Below, one piece after another: positions 52,646-62,149 of a stretch of DNA of 63,524 bases. Each line of letters starts with the position of its first letter. Positions within the stretch are counted from its first letter, which is position 1. A program made the position numbers and the translations under genes. The notes beneath the pieces are model-generated. The model was not told the DNA's origin. It was given only the letters and a program-made list of their open reading frames with translations, and made no database searches. Origin of the DNA: an uncultured Victivallis sp. (GTDB lineage Bacteria; Verrucomicrobiota; Lentisphaeria; Victivallales; Victivallaceae); NCBI GenBank assembly GCA_944389815.1, contig CALXNS010000105.1, forward strand, positions 1 to 63,524, in the 5' to 3' direction.

Positions 52646-54805
52646 ATGAATCTCGAACACGTGAAATGGCTCGGCGTTCCCGGTCGAACGGTGATCGGCT
52701 GGGATTCGGAATCCGCACCGGCTCCATATTTTCGCCGGGAATTCGAATTGCAAACGTCGTTGCGCGGCCGGATTGCAATCTGCGGACTGGGGTTTTATGA
52801 ACTTTATCTCAACGGCCGCCGCGTCGGCGACGCCCGGCTTGATCCCGCACCGTCGATCTATGACCGCCGGAGCCGGTTCGTCGTTTATGACGTTTCGCAA
52901 TATCTGCGCGCCGGACGCAACGTCGTCGGGGTGATTCTCGGCAACGGCTGGTACAACTGCCGCACCGAGGAGGCATGGAATTTCGACAAGGCTTCCTGGC
53001 GTGATTATCCGAAGTTCGCGCTGCGGCTGGAGTCCGACGGAGGAGAAGTCATTCTTGAAAGCGATGACAAATGGCGCGTCACCGAATCGGGACCGATCCG
53101 GTTCAACGAGTTGCGCAACGGTGAATTTTACGATGCGCGTCATGAACTCTCCAACTGGAACGATTCTCCGTTCGATGATGCCGGCTGGGTTCCAGCGGTG
53201 TTCGTCGCGCCGCCGGGCGGAGTGCTTACGGAACAACTTGCGCCGCCCTGCCGGGTGATGCGTTCCATTGAAGCGGTTGCGATTGTTACGCTTCCCGACG
53301 GTCGGATCGTGGCGGATTTCGGGATCAATCTTTCCGGTCACGTCCGGCTCCGGGTGCGCGGTCGCGGCGGCGCGCAAATCGAGCTGCGTTACGGTGAACG
53401 GCTCCATCCCGACGGTTCGCTCGATCAGGAACATATCGCCAAATTCACGTTTTCCGGCGAGTTCCAGTGCGATTGTTACACGCTGCGGGGAGATCTGCCG
53501 TTTGAGGAGTGGGCGCCGCGTTTCACCTTTCACGGGTTTCAATATTGCCAGGCGGAAATCCGGGGGGAGACGGAAATTCTTTCGCTCACGGCGGAGTTTG
53601 TCTACAGCGCCTTCGAGGACGCGGGCGATATCGAGTGTTCCGATGAGATGGTCACGCAGCTTCAGAAGATGGTGCGCACCAGTTACGCGGCCAACTTCGT
53701 CGGCATCCCTTCCGATTGTCCCCACCGGGAAAAGAACGGCTGGACCGGCGACGCACAATTGGCCGTCGAGGCCGGATTGTGCAATTTCCACGCGGCGCTC
53801 AATCTGGAAAACTGGCTCGAAACCATGGCCGATTCCCAGCGTCCGAACGGTCAGTTCCCCGGAATCGTGCCGTCGTGCGGCTGGGGGTACAACTGGGGTG
53901 CGGGACCGGCATGGGATGCGGCGTTTTTCGTGATTCCGGCGGCGATTTATCTCTATACCGGACGGGAGGAGTTTTTCCGGACGCATTTCGACGCGATGCT
54001 TCGATATCTGGAGTATGCCGCAGACCGTTCTTCGGGGGATCTGGCCGATTACGGTCTCGGCGACTGGAACCACGTCGACAACTCCCGCATCGCACCGCCG
54101 GAATTGACTTCGAGCTGTTACATTTTCCATTGCAATAAACTTGCCGCCCGTTTTGCGCGGATCCTCGGCCGCGATTCCGATGCCGTGATGCTTGAAGAAC
54201 GCGCCGGACGCATTCGGCAGGCAATCAATGCGCGCTATTATATTGGAGACGGCGTTTACGCTCACGGCGAAATGACCGCGCTGGCGGCGCCGCTCTATTT
54301 CGAGGTCGCGCCGGATGCCGAACGATTCCGGATCGCCGCGGAACTTGAGAAAATCGTCCGTGCTCACCGATGCATTCCCGATTTCGGCATCATCGGTGCG
54401 AAAACCGTCCCGCGCGCGCTGGCCGACGCCGGATACGTCGAGACCGCGTTCCGGCTGCTGACGCAGGTGGAATATCCCGGCTGGGGCTGGTGGGTGCGTC
54501 AGGGTGCGACTTCGCTCTGGGGGAACTGGCACGGGGAGGCGTCGCGCAATCACATCATGTTCGGCGATGTTTCGGCATGGTTTTTCCGTTATCCCGGCGG
54601 GCTGGAGCCGGAGTGGGAGGCTCCGGGATTTTCCCGCATTCGCCTGAGGCCGCGGCCGATCCGGAGTCTGGAAAAATTCCGGATGTCCCACGACACCCCG
54701 CACGGCCGGATCGAGGTGATGTGGCAATGGCGCGGAAATGAAGTTGAAATCGAATATCGCGCTCCGGAGGGAGTGGAGTGCATTCTGGAGGAGTTTCATG
54801 AGTGA
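52646..54805 (+). CDS. GH78 alpha-L-rhamnosidase-like enzyme
   Basis: This is a 719-residue protein. N-terminal beta-sandwich domains (CGLGFYELYLNGRRVGDARLDP, VILGNGWYN) lead to the concanavalin-like domain (ADFGINLSGHVRLRVRGRGG) and the (alpha/alpha)6 catalytic barrel. The barrel has the GH78 stretch IPSDCPHREKNGWTGDAQLAVEA and the later GWGWWVRQGATSLWGNWHGE. The acidic residues in HREKNGWTGDA and the Glu near the barrel end are the likely catalytic pair. No signal peptide, so it would act in the cytoplasm on imported rhamnosides. No clear Shine-Dalgarno site is seen. Confidence 0.88.
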   Translation: MNLEHVKWLGVPGRTVIGWDSESAPAPYFRREFELQTSLRGRIAICGLGFYELYLNGRRVGDARLDPAPSIYDRRSRFVVYDVSQYLRAGRNVVGVILGNGWYNCRTEEAWNFDKASWRDYPKFALRLESDGGEVILESDDKWRVTESGPIRFNELRNGEFYDARHELSNWNDSPFDDAGWVPAVFVAPPGGVLTEQLAPPCRVMRSIEAVAIVTLPDGRIVADFGINLSGHVRLRVRGRGGAQIELRYGERLHPDGSLDQEHIAKFTFSGEFQCDCYTLRGDLPFEEWAPRFTFHGFQYCQAEIRGETEILSLTAEFVYSAFEDAGDIECSDEMVTQLQKMVRTSYAANFVGIPSDCPHREKNGWTGDAQLAVEAGLCNFHAALNLENWLETMADSQRPNGQFPGIVPSCGWGYNWGAGPAWDAAFFVIPAAIYLYTGREEFFRTHFDAMLRYLEYAADRSSGDLADYGLGDWNHVDNSRIAPPELTSSCYIFHCNKLAARFARILGRDSDAVMLEERAGRIRQAINARYYIGDGVYAHGEMTALAAPLYFEVAPDAERFRIAAELEKIVRAHRCIPDFGIIGAKTVPRALADAGYVETAFRLLTQVEYPGWGWWVRQGATSLWGNWHGEASRNHIMFGDVSAWFFRYPGGLEPEWEAPGFSRIRLRPRPIRSLEKFRMSHDTPHGRIEVMWQWRGNEVEIEYRAPEGVECILEEFHE

Positions 54806-55568
54806 ATTTCGACCCTGTATCGATCTGCATGACGGCAAAGTCAAACAGATCGTCGGCAGCACGCTGACCGACGACGGCGGCAGTTTGCAGACCAATTTCA
54901 TCGCCGACCGGGCTCCGGAGTGGTACGCGGCGCTCTACCGGAGCGACAATCTGACCGGCGGTCACGTCATCCAACTTGGTTCCGGCAATGAAAACGCGGC
55001 GCGCGCGGCATTGGCGGCGTGGCCGGGGGGACTTCAGCTTGGCGGCGGCGTCACGGCGGAGAATGCACAGTTCTGGCTCGACGCCGGAGCCGCGCAGCTG
55101 ATCGTGACAAGCTACATTTTTTCCGACGGCGAACTCAAACGCGACCGGTTGGAGAATTTATTCCGGAAGACCGGCCGCGAACGTCTGGTGCTCGATCTTT
55201 CGTGCCGCAAACGTGAAGACGGACGCTATTACATCGTCACCGACCGCTGGCGGAAGTTCACCCGCATGGCGGTGACGCGCGATACGTTGGAATTCCTCTC
55301 GCAATACGCGGTGGAGTTTCTGGTTCACGCCGTCGATGTGGAAGGCAAACAGGCCGGGATCGACCGGGAACTCCTCGGACTTCTGGCCGCGGAGTCGCCG
55401 ATCGACTGCGTTTACGCCGGTGGAATCGCATCCTTTGCGGACATTGAAACGATCCGGACGGCGGGTGCGGGGCGGATTCATTACACGATCGGTTCGGCGC
55501 TGGATCTTTTCGGCGGTCCGCTTCGTTACCGTGACGTAGTTGCGCTGAGCCGTCGTGCTGCACAATAA
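54798..55568 (+). CDS. hisA: HisA, eukaryotic-type ProFAR isomerase
   Basis: It isomerises ProFAR to PRFAR in histidine biosynthesis. The 256-residue TIM barrel has the N-terminal RPCIDLHDGKVKQIVGSTL, where the Asp and the KQIVGST segment are diagnostic for the HIS6/plant-type branch (TIGR02129). Ordinary bacterial HisA has the pattern AIDLKDGKCVRL. GGVTAENAQFW and the late phosphate-binding YAGGIASFADIETI follow. GGAGGAG precedes the ATG, which lies inside the last codons of the GH78 gene (8-bp overlap). No other his gene is near. Confidence 0.88.
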   Translation: MSEFRPCIDLHDGKVKQIVGSTLTDDGGSLQTNFIADRAPEWYAALYRSDNLTGGHVIQLGSGNENAARAALAAWPGGLQLGGGVTAENAQFWLDAGAAQLIVTSYIFSDGELKRDRLENLFRKTGRERLVLDLSCRKREDGRYYIVTDRWRKFTRMAVTRDTLEFLSQYAVEFLVHAVDVEGKQAGIDRELLGLLAAESPIDCVYAGGIASFADIETIRTAGAGRIHYTIGSALDLFGGPLRYRDVVALSRRAAQ

Positions 55569-55649
55569 TGCCGACCGATGATGACGCCGCCCCCTGAAGA
55601 GAATGGCTTTCACCGCGTCGCTCCGGAAGGATTTGCCCGCGAAAGGCAA

Positions 55650-58600
55650 TTACTCTTTCCTGTTTTCCGTCGGGAAGGAGGCGCGTAACCTTTCCGGAAG
55701 CCGGCGCATGATTGAGAGCAGATGAATCATCCGCAATTCAAGTGGATCGCGGTAATCGACGATCGGCTGCATGCCGTTGACGCGGTAAACGGTGCCGCCG
55801 GGATTTTTCAAGGTGACGCGTCCGTCGATCACGGAGAAGATTTCGTACCCCGCGCGCGCGGCGAGGATCCGCAACCGAACCGCGTCAAGCAGATTTTTTG
55901 CCGTCGGCGGTAATTTCCCGTACCGGTCGCGGAGCTCGTCGGCGAAGTCGTTCAGCGCGGTTTCGGATTCGAGCGCTCCGAGCTTCCGGTAGGCGTCGAG
56001 CCGGAGGCGGGTTTCGGAGATGTATTCGGGGGGGAGCGCGGCGGCGAGGAAGCCCTCCGGCGCGTTGAGCGTGAAACTGATGAAGTCGATCGTCATCTCC
56101 ACTTCGGGCAGAAATTCAGCTCTGGCGCCGCGAAGTTTGCCGACTTCCTGTTTGAGGAGCTGGCAGTAGAGATCGAATCCGATGGAGTTGAGGTGTCCGG
56201 ATTGTTCGGCGCCGAGCAGATTTCCAGAACCGCGGATCTCCAGGTCGCGCAGTGCAAGTTGAAACCCCGCGCCGAGATTCGAACAGCGCCGGATCGCCGC
56301 CAGACGTTTTCGCGCATCGCTGCCGACGAGATCGCTTTTCGGCAGCAGCAAATACGCATACGCCTGCCTGGTCCAGCGCCCGACCCGGCCGCGCAGCTGA
56401 TAGAGTTCGGCCAGGCCGAACCGGTCGGCGCGTTCGATGATGATCGTGTTGGCGTTGGGCACATCGAGGCCGGATTCGATGATGGTGCTGCAGATGAGGC
56501 AGTCGATTTTGCGTTCGAGGAATGCGGTCATGACCATTTCGAGTTCGCCTTCGGCCATCTGTCCGTGGGCGACAGCGAATTTCGCCTCCGGAACGAGTTC
56601 GCGCAGCTCCTCGGCCTTCTCCTCGATCGTGCGGACGCGGTTGTGGAGGTAATAGATCTGCCCGCCGCGGGCAAGTTCGGCCTTGATGGCGGCGGCGATC
56701 TGATTTTTTTCTTCGGGAGCGATGATGGTTTTGACCGGGAGGCGCAGTTTCGGCGGCGTCATCAGCGTGCTGAGGTCGCGCGCGCCGGCCATCGCGAGGT
56801 ACAGCGTGCGCGGAATCGGCGTCGCCGACATGGTCAGAACATCCACTTCAGCCCGGAAGCGGCGCAACCGCTCCTTGTGCTTCACGCCGAACCGCTGCTC
56901 CTCGTCGATGACGACCAGTCCGAGATTTCTGAACTTGATCTCCGGATTGCAGAGTCGGTGAGTGCCGATGACGATATCGACGCCGCCGGTTTCAAGCTGC
57001 TGGATGATTCTGGCCTGTTCGGCGGCGGAGCGGAAGCGGCTGAGCACTTCGATCGTGAAGGGATATTCGGCGAAGCGCTCCCGGAACGAATGATAATGCT
57101 GTTGTGCCAGTACCGTGGTCGGCGCGAGCACAGCCGCCTGAAATCCTGCGGAGACCGCTTTGAAAACCGCGCGCATGGCGATCTCGGTTTTGCCGTAACC
57201 GACGTCGCCGCAGAGCAAGCGGTCCATCGGCCGGTCGGATTGCATGTCGGACGAGATTTCCCGCGTGGAACGTTGCTGGTCCGGCGTGTCCGGAAATGGA
57301 AACGCCCGCAGAAACGCCCGGGTTTCCGCCGTGTCGGCCGGGAAACGGATTCCCGGCGCCGACTGACGCATCGCCTGAAGGCGCAGCATGTCGGCGGCGT
57401 AGGAGTGAACGCTTCTGCGCGCCTCCTCCTTGTCGCGTTTCCAGCGTGCGCCGCCGAGAGCGTGGAGCCGCACCTTGCCGACTGCGCCGAGATAACGGCT
57501 CACCTTGTGCGCCTGCAGAAACGGCACGTAAAGGAGTTGATTGTTCTGATATTCCAGCACCAGAACTTCGCGGGAAATTCCGCCGCTGGTCAGCACCTTG
57601 AAGCCGCGGAAGATGCCGATGCCGTGGTCGAGATGCACGGCGTAGTCGCCTTCATCGAGTTCGGCGAGCGAAAAATCCGGCACCTGGCGCGCTTCGGGAT
57701 CCGCACTGACCGGGGCGACTTCCGGAGTGACGGGCGGGGTGAACCCCTCCCGGACGAAGCCCGCGCTGACGAGTTCGCGTTCGGTCACGACATCAAGCTT
57801 GATGTCGGGAATGACGAATCCGGCGGAGAGCGGAGCTGCCGCGAACTCGATTTCCGGGTCGTCAAACCCGTTTTTCACGGCCCAGTTTTCGAGCACGGGA
57901 ATGTCTTCATTGTGTGTGGCGAGGAACGCTACGTGAAAGCCGTCCGCCAGATGTTCGCAGATCTGCTGTTGAAGGATGCGGCATTTGAGTCCGCTTTCCG
58001 TGGAACGGGTTTCGGTTCCGGCCGCGGGAGTGTCGCATTCTGCGAGGTCGGAGGGCAGAATTTCCGCACCGGGGCTCTCCGGATGATACGCGGCGGAACC
58101 CGCATCATAGAAACAGGCGATGCATCCGGCCGCCCGGCGTTCCGACTCAACGGCTTCCAATCGGTCGAGGAGTTCGGTTCCGGAGTATTTTTCAAGTCGT
58201 TCGCGGGCCAGTTCCGGATAAAGTTCCAGAAAGAGCCAGTCACGTCCGGTGAAGTAGTCGAAAAGATCCCCCCCGGCCGCGCCGCCGGCGGTAATGCCGC
58301 CGCGGGCGATGATCCGGTAGGAGTCGATTTCTCCGGTCGAACGCTGATTCTCCGGCGAAAATCCGCGCAGCGACTCGATCGTATCGCCGAAGAATTCCAC
58401 CCGGCAGGGGAAGTCGTGCGCCGGACTGTAAAGATCGATGATGCCGCCGCGCCGGGAAAATTCACCGGCGACGGTGGTTTCGTATTCGTCGTCGTAATCG
58501 AGTCGAACCAGTTTTTCCGTCAGTTCGGCCGGAGGGATCTCCATTCCCGGCCGGAGTTCGAGCATTGCCTCGCGGCAGTCGTCCGGGCGTGGCGCGGGAC

Positions 58601-58988
58601 CCAGTAATGCGTGGACGCTGCCGACGAGGAGATCGAATTCGCCGTTGAGTGCGGCGTTGAGCGCGCGTGCGCGGCGACTTTCGCCGCCCGGAAAGAGCAG
58701 TTTTCCCCGGGATGCTTCCGGCATGGGCAGAACGTGCAGTTCCCGGCCGGCCTCCCGGGCGAGAACTTCGATTTCCGCGACGATCCGGTCGGCGAAATTC
58801 AGATCGGGCACGGCGCAGACAACCGGGCGGACCGGCGAGGACAAAGCGGTGCGGAGCAGAGTCGGTGCGGCAACGGAAAAATCAACTCCGGCGCGCGAAA
58901 GTTGCGCTTTTTCCGGCAAATTCAGGAAAAAATTCCAAAAAAAGCGCCAGTTGCATTGTTTTTTGAGTTGATTTTTTATGTCAGGCAT
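55650..58988 (-). CDS. mfd: transcription-repair coupling factor Mfd
   Basis: It releases RNA polymerase stalled at lesions and recruits UvrA. The 1112-residue protein has the UvrB-like N-terminal domains, the RNA-polymerase-interaction domain with VHLDHGIGIFRGF, and the RecG-like translocase: Walker A in LLCGDVGYGKTEIAMRA, the DEEQ box in VVIDEEQRFGVKHKE, TATPIPRTLYL (as SATPIPRTL) and QLRGRVGRW. The C-terminal inhibitory domain ends near residue 1110. It is 30-40 residues shorter than the E. coli protein, still normal. A short A-rich stretch and no clear promoter precede it. Confidence 0.96.
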   Translation of the reverse strand: MPDIKNQLKKQCNWRFFWNFFLNLPEKAQLSRAGVDFSVAAPTLLRTALSSPVRPVVCAVPDLNFADRIVAEIEVLAREAGRELHVLPMPEASRGKLLFPGGESRRARALNAALNGEFDLLVGSVHALLGPAPRPDDCREAMLELRPGMEIPPAELTEKLVRLDYDDEYETTVAGEFSRRGGIIDLYSPAHDFPCRVEFFGDTIESLRGFSPENQRSTGEIDSYRIIARGGITAGGAAGGDLFDYFTGRDWLFLELYPELARERLEKYSGTELLDRLEAVESERRAAGCIACFYDAGSAAYHPESPGAEILPSDLAECDTPAAGTETRSTESGLKCRILQQQICEHLADGFHVAFLATHNEDIPVLENWAVKNGFDDPEIEFAAAPLSAGFVIPDIKLDVVTERELVSAGFVREGFTPPVTPEVAPVSADPEARQVPDFSLAELDEGDYAVHLDHGIGIFRGFKVLTSGGISREVLVLEYQNNQLLYVPFLQAHKVSRYLGAVGKVRLHALGGARWKRDKEEARRSVHSYAADMLRLQAMRQSAPGIRFPADTAETRAFLRAFPFPDTPDQQRSTREISSDMQSDRPMDRLLCGDVGYGKTEIAMRAVFKAVSAGFQAAVLAPTTVLAQQHYHSFRERFAEYPFTIEVLSRFRSAAEQARIIQQLETGGVDIVIGTHRLCNPEIKFRNLGLVVIDEEQRFGVKHKERLRRFRAEVDVLTMSATPIPRTLYLAMAGARDLSTLMTPPKLRLPVKTIIAPEEKNQIAAAIKAELARGGQIYYLHNRVRTIEEKAEELRELVPEAKFAVAHGQMAEGELEMVMTAFLERKIDCLICSTIIESGLDVPNANTIIIERADRFGLAELYQLRGRVGRWTRQAYAYLLLPKSDLVGSDARKRLAAIRRCSNLGAGFQLALRDLEIRGSGNLLGAEQSGHLNSIGFDLYCQLLKQEVGKLRGARAEFLPEVEMTIDFISFTLNAPEGFLAAALPPEYISETRLRLDAYRKLGALESETALNDFADELRDRYGKLPPTAKNLLDAVRLRILAARAGYEIFSVIDGRVTLKNPGGTVYRVNGMQPIVDYRDPLELRMIHLLSIMRRLPERLRASFPTENRKE

Positions 58989-59206
58989 ATAGATTGTTAG
59001 ATTTAGGAAATTGATTCCATTTGAAGCGGCGCAAAAAATATAGCTGGTGATTTTGCAGCCGCATATTTATTTTAGCGGAAGAGACAACCCGCCTTCACAT
59101 ATTATAGGTGGAAAACGGTTTTTTTAAAGCCTGGTCGGGCCTGATTTCGCAAAAAAATTTTATTTTTTATAGTTTATGCCGGAACGGCAAATCAAAAGAG
59201 GATCTC

Positions 59207-60442
59207 ATGGCAGAAAAGAAAAGCGCGGCCACGGTGCTGGACAATGAAGGCGCCCCGGTCGCGGAAAGTGTGGAATCGGGTAAGGTTCGCATCAGCGCGG
59301 CGGTGCTCCGCAATGAATCGACGATCGGCGCTCCGCTCGAATTACCCGAATTGGACGAAGAGTCGGAGGAGGATTCCTCGGAACTTGAAATCTCCGCTGC
59401 TCCCCGGTTGAGCCGGAAGCTGGTCATCAAACGGGTGGAAGCGCCTCCGGTGAAGTTTGCACCGAAGAAAGTCGCCGCCGCAGAGAAGGCTCCCGCGGAA
59501 TCCCGTCGCCGTCGTCCGGCGGAAGCGGCGGCCGCCCGGCCCCGGACCAAGCAGGAGAAGGATTCCGCCCGGAAGATCGCCCTCGACAGCAAGGTCATCG
59601 CCGGCGCCAAGAACGATACCATGAAAGTCTATATGGGCGAAATCGCCCGTATTCCGCTGGTTAACAAAAAAGAAGAGGCCGAACTGGCCGACGCCATCCA
59701 CAGTGAAGACTGCTATCGCCACGAGGACGCCCGCTCCACGCTGATCAAGGCGAATTTGCGGCTCGTGGTCAAGATCGCTCACGATTTCAAGGGGCTGGGA
59801 TTGCCGCTGCTCGACCTGATTTCCGAAGGAAACATCGGGTTGATGCGGGCGGTTGAAAAATTCGATCCCGCCAAAGGTGCGAAATTCTCCAGTTACGCGG
59901 CCTGGTGGATCAAACAGTCGATGCGGCGTGCGCTGGCCAACCAGAGCCGCACGATTCGTATTCCGGTGCAGTCCGCGGGCAAGATCAACAAAATCAAATC
60001 CGTGCGGATGAAACTCGCCGAAGAGCTCGGACGGGAACCGACCGACGCCGAAATCGCCGAACATCTCGATTTCAGCGAGCGGACCGTCGCCGGATTGCGT
60101 CTGGCTGATCTGCGCACCTTCTCGCTGCACGACCCGATTCAGCAGGGCGAAGAGGGCGAGTTTCAGGATATCATCCCCGACCGGCACGCAATGACGCCCG
60201 ATCAGATTCTCGGCGATGTCGAATCTGTGTTCCGGCTGATGGATCTCCTTGAAAAACTCGAGGAGCGCGAACGCCGGATCCTCGAAATGCGTTTCGGACT
60301 GCGCGGCAACCGGCCGCTGACGCTTGAAGAGGTCAGCCAGGAGATCGGACGTACCCGCGAACGGGTTCGCCAGATTCAGAATCAGGCGCTTTCGAAACTC
60401 AAGCAGCTTCTGGTCGACGAGGCTGGATTCGCGGCAGATTGA
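59207..60442 (+). CDS. rpoD: primary sigma factor, sigma-70 (RpoD/SigA)
   Basis: This is a 411-residue primary sigma factor. The N-terminal 130 residues are Ala/Glu/Arg/Lys-rich with little similarity and may replace region 1.1. Region 1.2 ([21 protein letters not shown]) is followed by region 2 with the core-binding and -10 segments ([59 protein letters not shown]), region 3 and region 4 ([35 protein letters not shown]). All are typical for a primary, not alternative, sigma. AAGAGGA precedes the ATG. rpsU follows 80 bp later with its own promoter. Confidence 0.95.
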   Translation: MAEKKSAATVLDNEGAPVAESVESGKVRISAAVLRNESTIGAPLELPELDEESEEDSSELEISAAPRLSRKLVIKRVEAPPVKFAPKKVAAAEKAPAESRRRRPAEAAAARPRTKQEKDSARKIALDSKVIAGAKNDTMKVYMGEIARIPLVNKKEEAELADAIHSEDCYRHEDARSTLIKANLRLVVKIAHDFKGLGLPLLDLISEGNIGLMRAVEKFDPAKGAKFSSYAAWWIKQSMRRALANQSRTIRIPVQSAGKINKIKSVRMKLAEELGREPTDAEIAEHLDFSERTVAGLRLADLRTFSLHDPIQQGEEGEFQDIIPDRHAMTPDQILGDVESVFRLMDLLEKLEERERRILEMRFGLRGNRPLTLEEVSQEIGRTRERVRQIQNQALSKLKQLLVDEAGFAAD

Positions 60443-60449
60443 GGTGCGC

Positions 60450-60477
60450 TTGCAATTATTTTGAATTATGCTATATT
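60450..60477 (+). promoter_or_regulatory. rpsU promoter
   Basis: TTGCAA (60450-60455), 16 bp, TATATT (60472-60477), starting eight bases after the rpoD stop. Confidence 0.68.
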
Positions 60478-60521
60478 AAAAGATACGTCAACAATTAACA
60501 TCGGCAAAGGGGGTGAATGCA

Positions 60522-60689
60522 ATGGATACCGAAGTTCGCGTGAAGAAAGGCGAAATCATCGACCGCGCCCTGCGCCGTTTGAAGAAAAAGCTGGACAAGG
60601 AAGGCACCCTCAAGGAGCTGCGCAACCGCCGCCACTACGAGAAGCCGAGCGAAGTCAAGCGTCGCGAAGCCAAGATGCGTCATCGCTGA
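60522..60689 (+). CDS. rpsU: 30S ribosomal protein S21
   Basis: This 55-residue basic protein starts [20 protein letters not shown], has the helix [27 protein letters not shown] and ends in RREAKMRHR. This is the size and pattern of S21. An AAAGGGGGTGA ribosome site lies eight bases upstream. A different ATG five bases earlier is out of frame. It follows rpoD, reminiscent of the rpsU-dnaG-rpoD operon of other bacteria, but here the order is reversed and it has its own promoter and terminator. Confidence 0.93.
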   Translation: MDTEVRVKKGEIIDRALRRLKKKLDKEGTLKELRNRRHYEKPSEVKRREAKMRHR

Positions 60690-60710
60690 TCGGCTCAGTA
60701 GTTTTTTCAA

Positions 60711-60747
60711 GAACCTCCGCACCGGAACCCGGGGCGGGGGTTTTTTG
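60711..60747 (+). terminator. terminator after rpsU
   Basis: AACCTCCGC (60712-60720) pairs with GCGGGGGTT (60734-60742), one G-T wobble, with a T run following. Confidence 0.85.
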
Positions 60748-60884
60748 TGTGTTGTGAGGAGGAGGCTGCGTATCGGGGAACCCGGAATGGAATGGAGACG
60801 GTGGGCGGGTTTCTTGTGCATCGTGAGGCGGGGCTGCGTTTGGGGGAGTTCGGAGTGGAATGGAGACGGTGGACGGGAATTTTT
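60748..60884 (+). repeat. two-copy direct repeat, about 68 bp, between rpsU and the PL22-like gene
   Basis: Two imperfect copies lie head to tail. The shared core TGGAATGGAGACGGTGG is at 60788-60804 and 60856-60872, and GTGAGG elements at 60754 and 60823. Each copy ends in a CGGG plus T-rich stretch that resembles the 3' side of the terminator, as if the terminator region had duplicated. No gene is seen in this gap. Confidence 0.65.
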
Positions 60885-60911
60885 TTGCGGATGAAAATTG
60901 CCGCCGGAACA

Positions 60912-60939
60912 TTGCAAATCCATCGGGCGATGCTATACT
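60912..60939 (+). promoter_or_regulatory. promoter of the PL22-like gene
   Basis: TTGCAA (60912-60917), 16 bp, TATACT (60934-60939), 37 bases before the chosen ATG. Confidence 0.68.
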
Positions 60940-60976
60940 AAACACTGAAATCTTCGTTAAATGAAAGGAGATGAAG

Positions 60977-62149
60977 ATGTACAGCCCGGATAATTCCCGT
61001 CATTTCAAGCCGGTCGTGGAGCCCTCCTCCGGGGTGGTTTCCTGGCAGATGTCGACCCGGATTGCATTCCATCGACAGGGGTTTTATTTTGTGAACGCCT
61101 CGATGACCGACGACGGGCGTTATTTATATTTTCACTGCTATGAACCGCCGGCGGTGTGGGGGTGCCTCGGACAAATTGATTTCGAGACTGACGAAGTGCG
61201 CATGTTTCCGGAGACGCAGTTCATGGCGGCGTCGCCTCTGATCGACACGGTGACCGGCGAGATGTTCTGGGCGAACCGTTTCGGCATCTTCCGGCGCGGT
61301 CCCGGTCCGGAGGATCCGGTTCGCCGCATCTGCGGGGTTCCCGCGGAACTGAATCCCGCAGAGACGGATTTCTGTTTCCGCACGGTTCCGGAATATTATG
61401 CCACGCATCTTACTTTTACTCCGGATAAGAAAGGGCTGTTTCTGGATCTGCGCATTCGGGATCGCTTCGTTCAGGGCGTTCTGAACATCGCCGACGGCCG
61501 GTACGATATCTGGACGGACGAAGGCGTCGGGTTCAACCACGGCCAGCACAATCCGCACCGTCCCGGACTGGCGCTGGTGGCAAAAGATTTCTGGGAAGAG
61601 CTTGCCACCGGTGAACGGCACGGCATTCCTTTCAGTGCCGACGGCGTTTTCGAACGAATGTGGCTGGTGAAGTCGGATGGAACCCGCAAACTTCTGCCGC
61701 CGGCCGAAGGAATGCGCGCCACTCATGAATTCTGGAGCGCGGACGGCAAAAAAGTCTACTACTGTTTCTATCCCCGCCGGGATTCGGATCCGCCCCGGGT
61801 CGGTGTCGCCCGTTACAACATCGATACGGATCAAAGTGAAATCGTTGCGGACGTCTCTTCTTCTCACGCCTATTGCACTGCCGATGAAAGGTTCCTGGTT
61901 TACGACCGTCATTTGGCCGGTTATCGCGGCTGTCCGTGCCGGGTGGCGTTTTTCGACACTGCAACACGCAAAGAGACGGTGCTTTGCGCCCAGATGGGGC
62001 CATTGAATACGCCGGAGGATCCGAGTATTTATCACCCGGATCCGCATCCGCGCTTTGTCGCCCGCGACAACTGGATCGTCTACACCGGAAGCGAACCGGA
62101 TCGCGCCATGACCCTTGCACTGGTCAAGACTGCGGATCTGATTCGGTAA
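60977..62149 (+). CDS. oligogalacturonate lyase-like protein (PL22-type beta-propeller)
   Basis: This is a 390-residue protein without signal peptide. Propeller blades repeat as ASMTDDGRYLYFHCYE, LTFTPDKKGLFLDLR and FWSADGKKVYYCFY. The His-rich positions that hold the metal in PL22 enzymes appear as ATHEFW, SSHAYC and the late DPSIYHPDPHPRF. PL22 enzymes cleave unsaturated or saturated oligogalacturonides from pectin in the cytoplasm. The match is good but not certain; a related lyase with another substrate is possible. The ATG at 60977 has GGAG six bases upstream; the ATG at 60971 lies directly on it. The 3' end overlaps xseA by 26 bp. Confidence 0.72.
   Translation: MYSPDNSRHFKPVVEPSSGVVSWQMSTRIAFHRQGFYFVNASMTDDGRYLYFHCYEPPAVWGCLGQIDFETDEVRMFPETQFMAASPLIDTVTGEMFWANRFGIFRRGPGPEDPVRRICGVPAELNPAETDFCFRTVPEYYATHLTFTPDKKGLFLDLRIRDRFVQGVLNIADGRYDIWTDEGVGFNHGQHNPHRPGLALVAKDFWEELATGERHGIPFSADGVFERMWLVKSDGTRKLLPPAEGMRATHEFWSADGKKVYYCFYPRRDSDPPRVGVARYNIDTDQSEIVADVSSSHAYCTADERFLVYDRHLAGYRGCPCRVAFFDTATRKETVLCAQMGPLNTPEDPSIYHPDPHPRFVARDNWIVYTGSEPDRAMTLALVKTADLIR

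Noticed and set aside
56193..58607. Open frame of about 800 codons antisense to mfd
   Set aside because: Shadow of mfd with no domain or start signal.
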